A stretch of 64,000 nt of DNA from Gaopeijia sp032250675. Lineage in GTDB: Bacteria > Gemmatimonadota > Gemmatimonadetes > Longimicrobiales > Gaopeijiaceae. How positions within the stretch are numbered: the stretch's first letter is position 1; the number at the start of each line of letters is the position of its first letter. The position numbers and the translations under genes are program-made. Of the stretch, positions 16,746 to 25,494 are shown piece by piece. Below the pieces are notes generated by a model, which was given only the letters and a program-made list of their open reading frames with translations, had not been told where the DNA came from and made no database searches. The stretch lies in NCBI GenBank assembly GCA_032250675.1, contig JAVVEY010000001.1, positions 8,779 to 72,778 on the forward strand. The letters run 5' to 3'.

Positions 16746-18986
16746 ATGACGTACCCATCGATCCGGGTGCCCGTCGTCGCGGTCTTCGCGATTGTGGGGC
16801 TGATCCTCGGAACCCCCTCCGCCGTGCACGCGCAGACGGGCCGCATCGAGGGGCGCGTGCTCACGCGCACCGGCGATCCCGCGCCCGAAGTGCTCGTGCG
16901 TATCGTCAATCTCAACCGCAACGTCGAGACGTCGGTCGACGGCACCTTCGCCTTCGAGGAGGTGCCGGCGGGCGTGCACCTCGTCCAGGTCCGGAGTGAG
17001 CGATTCGGTCAGAGGAGTGCGCGTGTGGAGGTGCCCTCGGGGGGTGTCGGACGCGTCACCCTCGAACTCCTTCCGCTCTTCCACCTCGACGCCGTCGTGG
17101 TCTCGGCGGGTCCCCTCGCGGCGCGGCAGGACGAGCTCTTCCAGTCCGCCACCACCCTCTCGGGCGACGAGTTGCGGAGCCGCGCGCAGCCCTCGCTCGG
17201 GGAGACGCTCTCCGGGAAGCCGGGGATCCGCTCCACCTACTTCGGACCGGGTGCCTCGCGCCCGGTGATCCGCGGCCTCGGTGGCGACCGCGTGCGTGTG
17301 CTCGAGTCGGGTCTCGGATCGGGAGACGCGTCGAGCACGTCGCCCGACCACGCCGTGGCGCTCGACCCGGCGTCGGCCGAGCGGATCGAGGTGGTACGCG
17401 GCCCCGCGACGCTCCTCTACGGCAGCTCCGCGATCGGAGGCGTCGTGAACGTCTTCGACGGCCGCATCCCGCGCGAGGCGCCGCCCGTCCCCCTCAGCGG
17501 GAGGGTGTCCGGGACGGGGGGGAGTGTCTCCGATGAACGGAATGTGACCGGGGACGCAAGCTTTCTCGTCGGTCCTCTCGTGGCGCGCGTCGCCGGTGGC
17601 TACCGGGACACCGAGGACTACAACATCCCCGGGTTTGCCCGGCTCGGTGCCGATGCGGACGATCCGGACGCCGAGAAGGGCGTCCTCCAGAACTCCGCGC
17701 TCGAGACGCACAACCTCTCGGGGGGCCTCTCGTGGGTCGGTGCGCGGGGCCATCTCGGCGCGGCCGTCAGCGGTTTCGACTCCTTCTACGGCGTGCCCGG
17801 TGGAGTGGAGGAGGAGGACGTTTCGGTCGATCTCGAACAGCGACGCTTCGATCTGGACGGCGAGCTCCGCTTCGACGAGGGGTTCCTCGACCGGGTGCGC
17901 CTGAGGTTCGGGGTCGCCGACTACGAGCATGTGGAGCTCGAAGGCACCGAGATCGGCACGGAGTTCTTCAACGATCAGTGGGAGGGACGGGTCGAGTTGC
18001 GGCACCGGTCGGTCGGTCCCTTCGAAGGCGCGCTCGGCTTCCAGATCCTCGACCGCGAGTTCACGGTGGTCGGAGAGGAGTCCTTCACTCCGCCCACCGA
18101 CACCGAGCAGTTCGCGGTGTTTCTCTACGAGGAGGCGGGGGTGGGTCCGGTACGCCTGCAGCTCGGGTCGCGCGTCGAGACACAGGACACGAAGGATCTC
18201 GAGAACGGCACCACGGCCGACTTCACGGGCGTCTCCATCTCGACCGGGGTCAGCTTTGCGCCCTCCGACCCCGTCTCGATCGCTCTTTCGCTGAGCCGGT
18301 CGGTCAAGCTTCCGAGTCCGGAGGAGCTCTTCTCGGACGGGCCCCACCTGGCGACACGCAACTTCGAGATCGGAGATCCCGGCCTCGACAAGGAAGTCGG
18401 GTACAGCGCCGACCTGACGCTCCACCTGCACGAGGGCCCGGCGCGTCTCCAGCTCACGGGCTTCGTCACCGATTTCGACGACTTCATCTTCGCTGACTTC
18501 ACGGGGAATGACCGGGATGGGCTGCAGGAGGTGATCTTCGCGCAGGACAACGCGCGGTTCATCGGCATCGAGGGAGAGACGTCGGTCGAGGTTTTCGAAG
18601 GCGGCGGTGATCACTTGGCGATCGAGCTCGGCGGCGACTACGTACGCGCCACGCTCACCGACACCGACGAGGCGCTGCCACGCATTCCCTCCTGGAGCTT
18701 CGGCGGAGGTCCCGTCTGGGAGGGGAGCCACCTCACCGGACGGACGACCGTACGGCGCGTGGGCGCCCAGAACCGGGTGGGGCGCTTCGAGACCTCGACT
18801 CCGGGGTACACGATGATCAATGCGGAGGTCGGCTACCAGCTCCGCGTGGGTGGCCTGTCACACCAGTTCTCGCTCCAGGGGCGCAACCTCGCCGACAACG
18901 ACGCGCGGGCGCATACCTCCTTCCTGAAGGAGTTCGTGCCGATGCCCGGGCGCGATGTCCGACTCGTCTACAGCGTCGGGTTCTGA
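16746..18986 (+). CDS. TonB-dependent receptor, ZnuD-like (probable zinc/metal uptake)
   Basis: 746-residue outer-membrane receptor. Signal peptide ends at about AHA-QTG (29/30). A carboxypeptidase-regulatory-like domain follows (31-110), then a plug (about 125-240) and a beta-barrel ending in a C-terminal Phe (LVYSVGF). The plug carries RPVIRGLGGDRVRVLESG, SSTSPDHAVALDP and RIEVVRGPATLLYGSSAIGG, a pattern I associate with the ZnuD zinc-receptor family. It is preceded by a small His/Cys membrane protein, which fits a metal ligand. I see no Zur-box-like palindrome in the 86-bp spacer. A strong GC hairpin follows the stop. Confidence 0.85.
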   Translation: MTYPSIRVPVVAVFAIVGLILGTPSAVHAQTGRIEGRVLTRTGDPAPEVLVRIVNLNRNVETSVDGTFAFEEVPAGVHLVQVRSERFGQRSARVEVPSGGVGRVTLELLPLFHLDAVVVSAGPLAARQDELFQSATTLSGDELRSRAQPSLGETLSGKPGIRSTYFGPGASRPVIRGLGGDRVRVLESGLGSGDASSTSPDHAVALDPASAERIEVVRGPATLLYGSSAIGGVVNVFDGRIPREAPPVPLSGRVSGTGGSVSDERNVTGDASFLVGPLVARVAGGYRDTEDYNIPGFARLGADADDPDAEKGVLQNSALETHNLSGGLSWVGARGHLGAAVSGFDSFYGVPGGVEEEDVSVDLEQRRFDLDGELRFDEGFLDRVRLRFGVADYEHVELEGTEIGTEFFNDQWEGRVELRHRSVGPFEGALGFQILDREFTVVGEESFTPPTDTEQFAVFLYEEAGVGPVRLQLGSRVETQDTKDLENGTTADFTGVSISTGVSFAPSDPVSIALSLSRSVKLPSPEELFSDGPHLATRNFEIGDPGLDKEVGYSADLTLHLHEGPARLQLTGFVTDFDDFIFADFTGNDRDGLQEVIFAQDNARFIGIEGETSVEVFEGGGDHLAIELGGDYVRATLTDTDEALPRIPSWSFGGGPVWEGSHLTGRTTVRRVGAQNRVGRFETSTPGYTMINAEVGYQLRVGGLSHQFSLQGRNLADNDARAHTSFLKEFVPMPGRDVRLVYSVGF

Positions 18987-19020
18987 GCGCGCTCGAAGGT
19001 CTGGAGTGACCTCACGGAAG

Positions 19021-19046
19021 GGGGCCCCGGTTTCGCCCGGGGCCCC
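19021..19046 (+). terminator. strong GC hairpin after the ZnuD-like receptor gene
   Basis: Perfect 10-bp stem GGGGCCCCGG (19021-19030) and CCGGGGCCCC (19037-19046) with loop TTTCGC, 35 bp after the receptor stop and 79 bp before fumC. It lacks a following T-tract but is well placed to end the receptor transcript. Confidence 0.7.
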
Positions 19047-19124
19047 GATTCCGATATCGTTGGAACGATCGATCGGCGCCGTTCGGGTCGCCGACGTGCA
19101 CTCCCATTCCATCGACGTCCCACG

Positions 19125-20518
<1,394 letters not shown>

Positions 20519-20522
<4 letters not shown>

Positions 20523-21382
20523 CCCCCTCGGCTCGGGATGAACTCGGCGCGCACGTCTCCGTCCGGGGCGGTACCGACCGCGCACCCGGTCGCGCGGCCG
20601 AACTCGCGTCCGTCGTCCTGCAGATGTTCACGAAAGTCCCGAATCGCTGGGCGGACCCCACGATCTCGGATTCGCACGCGGAGTCGTTCGCCGAGGCTCG
20701 TCGTGAGCACGGGATCGACATCGTCGCCGCGCACGACTCGTACCTCATCAACCTCGCGTCACCTGACGAGACGCTCTGGAGGCGCTCGGTCGAATCCTTC
20801 ACCTCGGAGTTGGCGCGCTGCCGTGCCTACGGAGTCGATCTCCTCGTCACGCACCCGGGCAACGCCACCGACCACGATCCGGATCGCGGGATCGAGTACA
20901 ACGCCCGGGGTCTCGAGCTGGCGCTGGAGGCCGAGTCGGGTGAGACGTCCGTTCTCCTCGAGATCACCGCCGGTTCGGGCTCGAGTATCGGCGCGACCTT
21001 CGAGAATCTGGCGCGCATCATCGAGGGCGTGAGCGAGGATCATCGCGACCGGATCGGCGTCTGTTTCGACACCTGTCACGCGTGGGCGGCCGGGTACGAT
21101 CTGGTGGAGGGGTGGGACGACCTCCTCGACGAGTTCGACGAGGTGATCGGGCTCGAGCGACTGCGCCTCTTCCACATGAACGATTCGCGCAACCCGCAGG
21201 GGTCGCGGAAGGATCGGCACGCCGGGATCGGAGAGGGCACACTCGGTCTCGAGCCCTTCCGACAGATCATGAATGACGCTCGGCTCCGGACGATCCCGAA
21301 GGTACTGGAAACGCCCAAGGGGAAGCAGGGCAACGATCTCGACCTCCGCAACCTCGCGACGCTGCGCGGACTCCGTGAGTAA
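20519..21382 (+). CDS. nfo: deoxyribonuclease IV / endonuclease IV (AP endonuclease)
   Basis: 287-residue TIM-barrel AP endonuclease for base-excision repair, close to the E. coli Nfo length. Shows GAHVSVRGG (10-18), AAHDSYLINLAS, THPGNA, LLEITAGSGSSIG, GVCFDTCHAWAAGYD, and the metal-site block HMNDSRNPQGSRKDRHAGIG. These supply the His/Asp/Glu ligands of the trinuclear zinc site. Start ATG 20519 lies in the fumC stop overlap (ATGA). Confidence 0.94.
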
Positions 21383-21699
21383 GCGGAGATCCATCGTTGC
21401 ATCGGCGGTACGCCTGCCCTACCTTCCATGAGCGTGCCGGGGGCTTCGTTATTGAGCCAACACGCGAGAAGCCGGGACTGACTTCCGTCGTTGCCGCAAC
21501 GCCTCTTCGAAGGACTGCGAATGCGCCGGGGGGGTCACCAGAAAATACAGCCCGGGCTTCAATAATCCCCCCCTCGGTACGTATTCGGGGCCGGTGCCTT
21601 CGGGGCGTCGGCCCCCTTTTCATTCCCGAAATCCCGAACGATCTGGTGATGCGCCGCAGCATCTCCGGGGAGAGGTCACCAGAGAGCCGGAGGAAGACC
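21383..21699 (+). other. leader of the pterin operon
   Basis: A 317-bp spacer between nfo and the pterin genes. It includes an unusually AT-rich patch (about 21538-21580) for this genome and a terminator-like hairpin (21587-21620). The frame of the PTPS gene stays open through it, but the translation has no family features. No known riboswitch consensus is recognised. Confidence 0.5.
21587..21620 (+). terminator. Rho-independent-type terminator or attenuator before the pterin operon
   Basis: Stem GGGGCCG (21587-21593) with CGGCCCC (21609-21615), extended inward towards a TTCG loop, followed by CTTTT (21616-21620). This is the most terminator-like site in the window. It lies 80 bp before the PTPS GTG: either it ends fumC-nfo transcription late, or it attenuates the pterin genes. 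Confidence 0.65.
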
Positions 21700-22131
21700 G
21701 TGGCGCGAGTGCGTGTGACGAGGCGACTCCACTTCAACGCAGCCCATCGACTGCATCGGCCCGAGTGGTCCGAGGCGCGCAACGCCGAGGTCTTCGGCCC
21801 GTGCGCGAACCCGAACTGGCACGGACACAACTACGAACTCGACGTCACGGTTGCGGGGGAGATCGATCCGGAGACGGGGTATGTCATGGACCTGGGCGAA
21901 CTCAAGAAGCTCGTGACCGAGCGCGTGATCGATGACGTCGACCACCGCAACCTGAACCTGGACGTTTCCTGGCTCGACGGGATCAACCCCACCACCGAGA
22001 ACTTCGTCGTCGCGATCTGGGATCGCATCGTCGGCGGGATGCCGGAGGGGGTCGACCTGGAGCGGATCGTGCTCATCGAGACCCCGAGGAACTTCGTCGA
22101 GTACACGGGCGACGCGCCCGATCGGAGTTGA
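21700..22131 (+). CDS. 6-pyruvoyl-tetrahydropterin synthase family, PTPS-II type
   Basis: 143-residue COG0720 enzyme. Zinc ligands His16 (FNAAHRL), His41 and His43 (HGHNY). Catalytic Cys35 sits in CANPNWHGH, the Cys-x5-HGH spacing of the PTPS-II group that includes animal PTPS; QueD has Cys-x3-HGH. DDVDHRNLN (Asp/His) and Glu127 in LIETPRNF complete the site. It would convert 7,8-dihydroneopterin triphosphate to 6-pyruvoyl-tetrahydropterin, the tetrahydrobiopterin branch. Start GTG 21700 follows GGAGGA; the frame upstream is open but lacks family features. One base separates it from folE. Confidence 0.85.
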   Translation: MARVRVTRRLHFNAAHRLHRPEWSEARNAEVFGPCANPNWHGHNYELDVTVAGEIDPETGYVMDLGELKKLVTERVIDDVDHRNLNLDVSWLDGINPTTENFVVAIWDRIVGGMPEGVDLERIVLIETPRNFVEYTGDAPDRS

Positions 22132-22132
22132 G

Positions 22133-22717
22133 ATGAAGAAAGAGAAGTCGGGGCTGGACACCGTCCCATTCGAGGATCTCGTGGCCGAGATGATTCGCCG
22201 CCTCGGCGACGATCCGGAACGCGAGGGGATGGAGCGCACCCCCGAGCGGGTCCGTACCTCGATGGAGTTTCTCACCGCGGGCTACCACCTCAACCCGGTC
22301 GACGTCATCGGGGAGGCGCTCTTCGAGGAGCGCCACCGGAACATGATCCTCGTGAAGGACATCGAGATGTACTCGCTCTGTGAGCATCATCTCCTTCCCT
22401 TCTTCGGGAAGGTCCATATCGCCTACATCCCCGCCGGTCAGATCGTGGGTCTCTCCAAGACCGCGCGGATCGTCGAGACCTTCGCCCGCCGTTTCCAGGT
22501 GCAGGAGCGTCTCACCGAAGAGATCGCCGAGGCGATCTGGGACGTCGTCAAGCCGCACGGCGTCGGTGTGGTGATCGAGGCCGCTCACCTCTGCATGATG
22601 ATGCGCGGGGTCGAGAAGCAGAACTCGTCGACGATCACTTCGTCGATGCGAGGCGCCTTCCTCGAGGATCCGGCCACACGCGAGGAGTTCCTCCACCTCG
22701 CGACGAGGCGCTCATGA
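22133..22717 (+). CDS. folE: GTP cyclohydrolase I
   Basis: 194-residue cytosolic enzyme making 7,8-dihydroneopterin triphosphate from GTP. Zinc ligands Cys83 and His86 (SLCEHHLLPF) and Cys154 (AHLCMMMRGV), with the family blocks FGKVHIAYIP, GLSKTARIVETFARR, QERLTEEIA. It stands between a PTPS-II and an SDR/QueD pair, so its product probably feeds tetrahydrobiopterin and queuosine as well as folate. Its TGA overlaps the ATG of the next gene. Confidence 0.97.
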   Translation: MKKEKSGLDTVPFEDLVAEMIRRLGDDPEREGMERTPERVRTSMEFLTAGYHLNPVDVIGEALFEERHRNMILVKDIEMYSLCEHHLLPFFGKVHIAYIPAGQIVGLSKTARIVETFARRFQVQERLTEEIAEAIWDVVKPHGVGVVIEAAHLCMMMRGVEKQNSSTITSSMRGAFLEDPATREEFLHLATRRS

Positions 22718-23430
22718 CGGGCGCGCCGCTGCGCGGTCGCACCGCGCTCGTGACGGGGGGATCGAAGGGGATCGGCTTCGCGACCGCCGAACGCCTCGCC
22801 GAGGCCGGCGCGGCGGTGCACGTGCTCGCGCGGGATCCCGCTCCGGCCGACGCGCTCTGTGCGGCGAGCGAGGGCACCGTCTGGGCGGTCGATCTCACCG
22901 ACGACACCGAGGTATGGCACGCCGTGGACGCGCTCCAGGACCGGCTCGGTGGCGCGCCCGACATCGTCGTGAACTCGGCGGGCTCCTTCGAGCTGAGCCC
23001 GCTGGCCGACACGAGTGTCGAGGTGTTCGACCGACAGATCGCCGTGAACCTCCGCGGCACCTTCCTCCTCCTCCGTGCCCTCCTCCCCGCCTTCCTCGAG
23101 CGGGGATGCGGCGATCTCGTGCAGGTGGGGTCGGTCGCGGGACGGCGGGCCTTCGCCTCGAATGGGGCGTACTCGGCAGCCAAGTTCGGAGTGCGCGGGC
23201 TGCATGAGGTGCTCCTCGAGGAGTTGAGGGGCACCGGGGTCCGCGCGACCCTCCTCGAACCGGCGGCGACCGACACGCCGCTCTGGGACCCCCTCGCTCC
23301 CGATACCGATCCGGGACTCCCGGACCGGGCGGAGATGCTGCGCGCCGGGGATGTGGCCGAGGCGGTGCTCTTCGTCGTCACACGCCCCCCGCACGTGCGG
23401 ATCCCGCTGCTCCAGATCGAACGCGGGTGA
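22714..23430 (+). CDS. SDR oxidoreductase, candidate sepiapterin/pteridine reductase
   Basis: 238-residue SDR with TGGSKGIG (14-21), NSAG (87-90), Ser140, Tyr153 and Lys157, so the full catalytic set is present. By sequence alone it is a generic reductase. Its place between folE and a QueD-type gene, and two genes after a PTPS-II, makes sepiapterin reductase (the last step to tetrahydrobiopterin) or another pteridine reductase the best inference. ATGA overlap with folE; 4-bp gap to the next gene. Confidence 0.8.
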   Translation: MTGAPLRGRTALVTGGSKGIGFATAERLAEAGAAVHVLARDPAPADALCAASEGTVWAVDLTDDTEVWHAVDALQDRLGGAPDIVVNSAGSFELSPLADTSVEVFDRQIAVNLRGTFLLLRALLPAFLERGCGDLVQVGSVAGRRAFASNGAYSAAKFGVRGLHEVLLEELRGTGVRATLLEPAATDTPLWDPLAPDTDPGLPDRAEMLRAGDVAEAVLFVVTRPPHVRIPLLQIERG

Positions 23431-23434
23431 GCGG

Positions 23435-23875
23435 ATGTACACCGTCTCCGCCCGGGCCCACTACGACAGCGCGCACTACCTGGAGGGGTACGAGGGGAAG
23501 TGCTCGCGCGTGCACGGCCACCACTATGTCGTCGAGGCCGCGATCACCGTGCGAGAGCTCGACCGCCACGGCTTCGCCTTCGACTTCGTCGACCTCAAGC
23601 GAGAGCTGCGCGGGCTCGCCGACGAGCTCGACCACCACCTCCTCAACGACCTTCCGCAATTCGAGGGCAGATCGACCTCGGCCGAGGTTCAGGCGAAGTA
23701 TTTCTTCGATCAGCTCCGGGCCCGCCTTCCGGCGCCACACGCCGAGGGGCTCGCGTGGGTGCGCATCTGGGAGACCCCCACCTCCTGGGCGCAATACGGA
23801 CCGGTGCCGGGGTGGGCGCCGCCTCTCGGGGGGGGAGGTGCCGCTCCGGGAGAGGGATCGTGCACCTCCTCCTGA
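23435..23875 (+). CDS. queD: 6-carboxy-tetrahydropterin synthase family, QueD type
   Basis: 146-residue second COG0720 member. Zinc ligands His14 (YDSAHYL), His27 and His29; catalytic Cys23 in CSRVHGH, the Cys-x3-HGH spacing of QueD. ELDHH supplies the Asp/His pair and Glu113 lies in IWETPTSW. It would make 6-carboxy-tetrahydropterin for queuosine from the folE product; no queC, queE or queF is in the window. The last 15 or so residues are Gly/Ala/Ser and overlap the next gene, which starts inside it. SD-like GGG/GCGG only; start chosen as ATG 23435. Confidence 0.85.
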   Translation: MYTVSARAHYDSAHYLEGYEGKCSRVHGHHYVVEAAITVRELDRHGFAFDFVDLKRELRGLADELDHHLLNDLPQFEGRSTSAEVQAKYFFDQLRARLPAPHAEGLAWVRIWETPTSWAQYGPVPGWAPPLGGGGAAPGEGSCTSS

Positions 23876-24549
23876 CCGACCGCCTCACCTGTCCGAGGTG
23901 CGGTCCCGCCTTCGGGTTGATCCTGCGCGCCGATGCCCTCGAGGACCGTCGCATCTCCGCGGGCGTGCTGGGGTGCCCGAACTGTCGTGAGGCCTACCCG
24001 ATCGAGGGCGGGGTGGGGGATCTCCGGCCGCGGCCGCGTGATCCGCTCCCCGAGCGCGCGACGCGCGCATCGGTGGACGAGGGGGCGGGCGAGATCCTCC
24101 AGGCGCTCCTCGGACTCGGCGGCGACCTCACGCTCACGCCGGGGGTCGCCCAGGTCGTCCTCACCGAGGGTGTGGCGGAGGAGGCGCCGGCGCTCTCCGC
24201 GCGACTCGACGCCATCGAGGTGGTCGTGGTCGGCGCCCGGGGACGGCCGGGGGGTGGGGCGGGGTGGAGCACGATCGTCACGACCGGTGCACTTCCCTTT
24301 CGCGAGGCCGCACTGCGGGGCGTGGTGCTGCACGGATCCGAGGTGGACCAGTGGATCTCCGAAGCGGCCCGCGTGGTGGCCCCACGAAGCCGGATCGTCG
24401 TGCTCGCGCCGGGTGCGGGTGTGGGTGCGCGCCTCCGACGAGCCGGGCTGGAGCTCCGACTCGACGCCGAGGAAGCGGTCGTGGCGCAGCGAAATCCGGC
24501 GGCCCCGACGGCATTCCCCGGCGTTGCACCCCATTCCGGCGATCGGTAG
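23860..24549 (+). CDS. zinc-ribbon protein with methyltransferase-like C-terminus
   Basis: 229-residue protein of unclear role. The N-terminus has a Trm112-like zinc ribbon: CPRCG (about 9-13) and CPNCREAYPIEGGVGDLRPR. The rest (about 70-229) follows the late half of a class I methyltransferase (LPFREAALRGVVLHG, EAARVVAPRSRIVVLAPG) but I find no glycine-rich SAM motif. It may be a degenerate methyltransferase or a binding partner. GTG start 23860 overlaps queD by 16 bp; it is the fifth gene of the pterin run. A modification role linked to queuosine would be speculation. Confidence 0.65.
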   Translation: MHLLLTDRLTCPRCGPAFGLILRADALEDRRISAGVLGCPNCREAYPIEGGVGDLRPRPRDPLPERATRASVDEGAGEILQALLGLGGDLTLTPGVAQVVLTEGVAEEAPALSARLDAIEVVVVGARGRPGGGAGWSTIVTTGALPFREAALRGVVLHGSEVDQWISEAARVVAPRSRIVVLAPGAGVGARLRRAGLELRLDAEEAVVAQRNPAAPTAFPGVAPHSGDR

Positions 24550-24600
24550 CTTCAGCCACGATCCGTTCGGGACCGAATCCCTCGCAGTACCGGAACCTCG

Positions 24601-25089
24601 ATGACGTGGCTGAACAAACTCTTCGGCTCCTCCCGCGATGAGGGCAGGGTCGACTACTATGAGGAAGGTCTGGCTCTCCTGAAGGCCGGGAAGTTTCACG
24701 AGGCACTGACCTCCTTCCGGCTCGCGCTCAAGGAGTCCCCCGGAGATCATGTGGTTCTGCAGCAGATCGCGATCTCCTACACCCGCATCGGGATGACCGA
24801 GGAAGCGGCCAAGACCTACCGCCACGTGCTGAAGAATCGCCCCGACGCGGCGGGCGCACACTACGGACTCGCCTTCCTCTACCTCCGCGCCGGACAGCAC
24901 GAGGACGCGCTGCGCCACCTTCGAGCCTTCCTCGCGAACACCCCGGACACCGAGGTGGCGGCGGACCACGTGAATCACGCGCGCACGACGATGGCGCAGC
25001 TCACCGGAGAGGTCGAGGTCCCCGAACCCGACACCGGTGGATTCACCGAAGGGGGTTCCCCGGGCTTCGGAGGCACCGGTGGCCGATAA
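24601..25089 (+). CDS. tetratricopeptide repeat protein
   Basis: 162-residue soluble protein with three TPR units (about 18-51, 52-85 and 86-119: EEGLALLKAGKFHEALTSF, AISYTRIGMTEEAAKTYR, AFLYLRAGQHEDALRHLR) and a Gly-rich tail. TPRs serve protein binding; the partner is unknown. ATG 24601. The GTG of the OsmC gene lies inside its last codons, an 11-bp overlap. Confidence 0.85.
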   Translation: MTWLNKLFGSSRDEGRVDYYEEGLALLKAGKFHEALTSFRLALKESPGDHVVLQQIAISYTRIGMTEEAAKTYRHVLKNRPDAAGAHYGLAFLYLRAGQHEDALRHLRAFLANTPDTEVAADHVNHARTTMAQLTGEVEVPEPDTGGFTEGGSPGFGGTGGR

Positions 25090-25489
25090 ATCCGCAACGC
25101 TCCGGTGGAGCGGCGAAGCGCTGAGCTTCGAGGCGCACGGATACGGGGGCCCGCCGATCACCCTCGACAGCGCCTCCGTCGAGGGGCCCTCCCCGATGGA
25201 CGCCCTCCTCGTCAGCGTGGCGGGGTGCATGGCGATCGATGTTCTGATGATCCTCCGGAAGTCCCGGGTCCGGGTCGATGCGCTCGAGGTCGAGGTCGAG
25301 GGAGATCGCGCCGACGCGGAGCCTCGTCGATTCGTCGCGATCCGTCTCGTCTACCGCGTGAAGGGACCGGGAGAGGAGGATGAGGGTCGGCTCCAGCGAG
25401 CGATCGAGCTCTCTCGGGAGAAGTACTGCAGTGTGCTCCACTCGCTCCATCCGCAGATCGATCTCGATATCCGCGTGGAACGGGCCTGA
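25079..25489 (+). CDS. OsmC/Ohr-family protein
   Basis: 136-residue OsmC-like thiol peroxidase family protein. Both conserved cysteines are in context: Cys near 51 in SVAGCMAIDVLM and one near 118 in KYCSVLHSLHP. Members reduce organic hydroperoxides in the cytosol, though many YhfA-type members are untested. GTG start 25079 is preceded by GGAGG within the TPR gene. Confidence 0.85.
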   Translation: MADKSATLRWSGEALSFEAHGYGGPPITLDSASVEGPSPMDALLVSVAGCMAIDVLMILRKSRVRVDALEVEVEGDRADAEPRRFVAIRLVYRVKGPGEEDEGRLQRAIELSREKYCSVLHSLHPQIDLDIRVERA

Positions 25490-25494
25490 GTCGT

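Noticed and set aside
21397..21699. A 101-residue N-terminal extension of the PTPS-II protein
   Set aside because: It crosses a T-tailed terminator hairpin, has no family features, and the GTG at 21700 has a good ribosome site and gives the usual family length.
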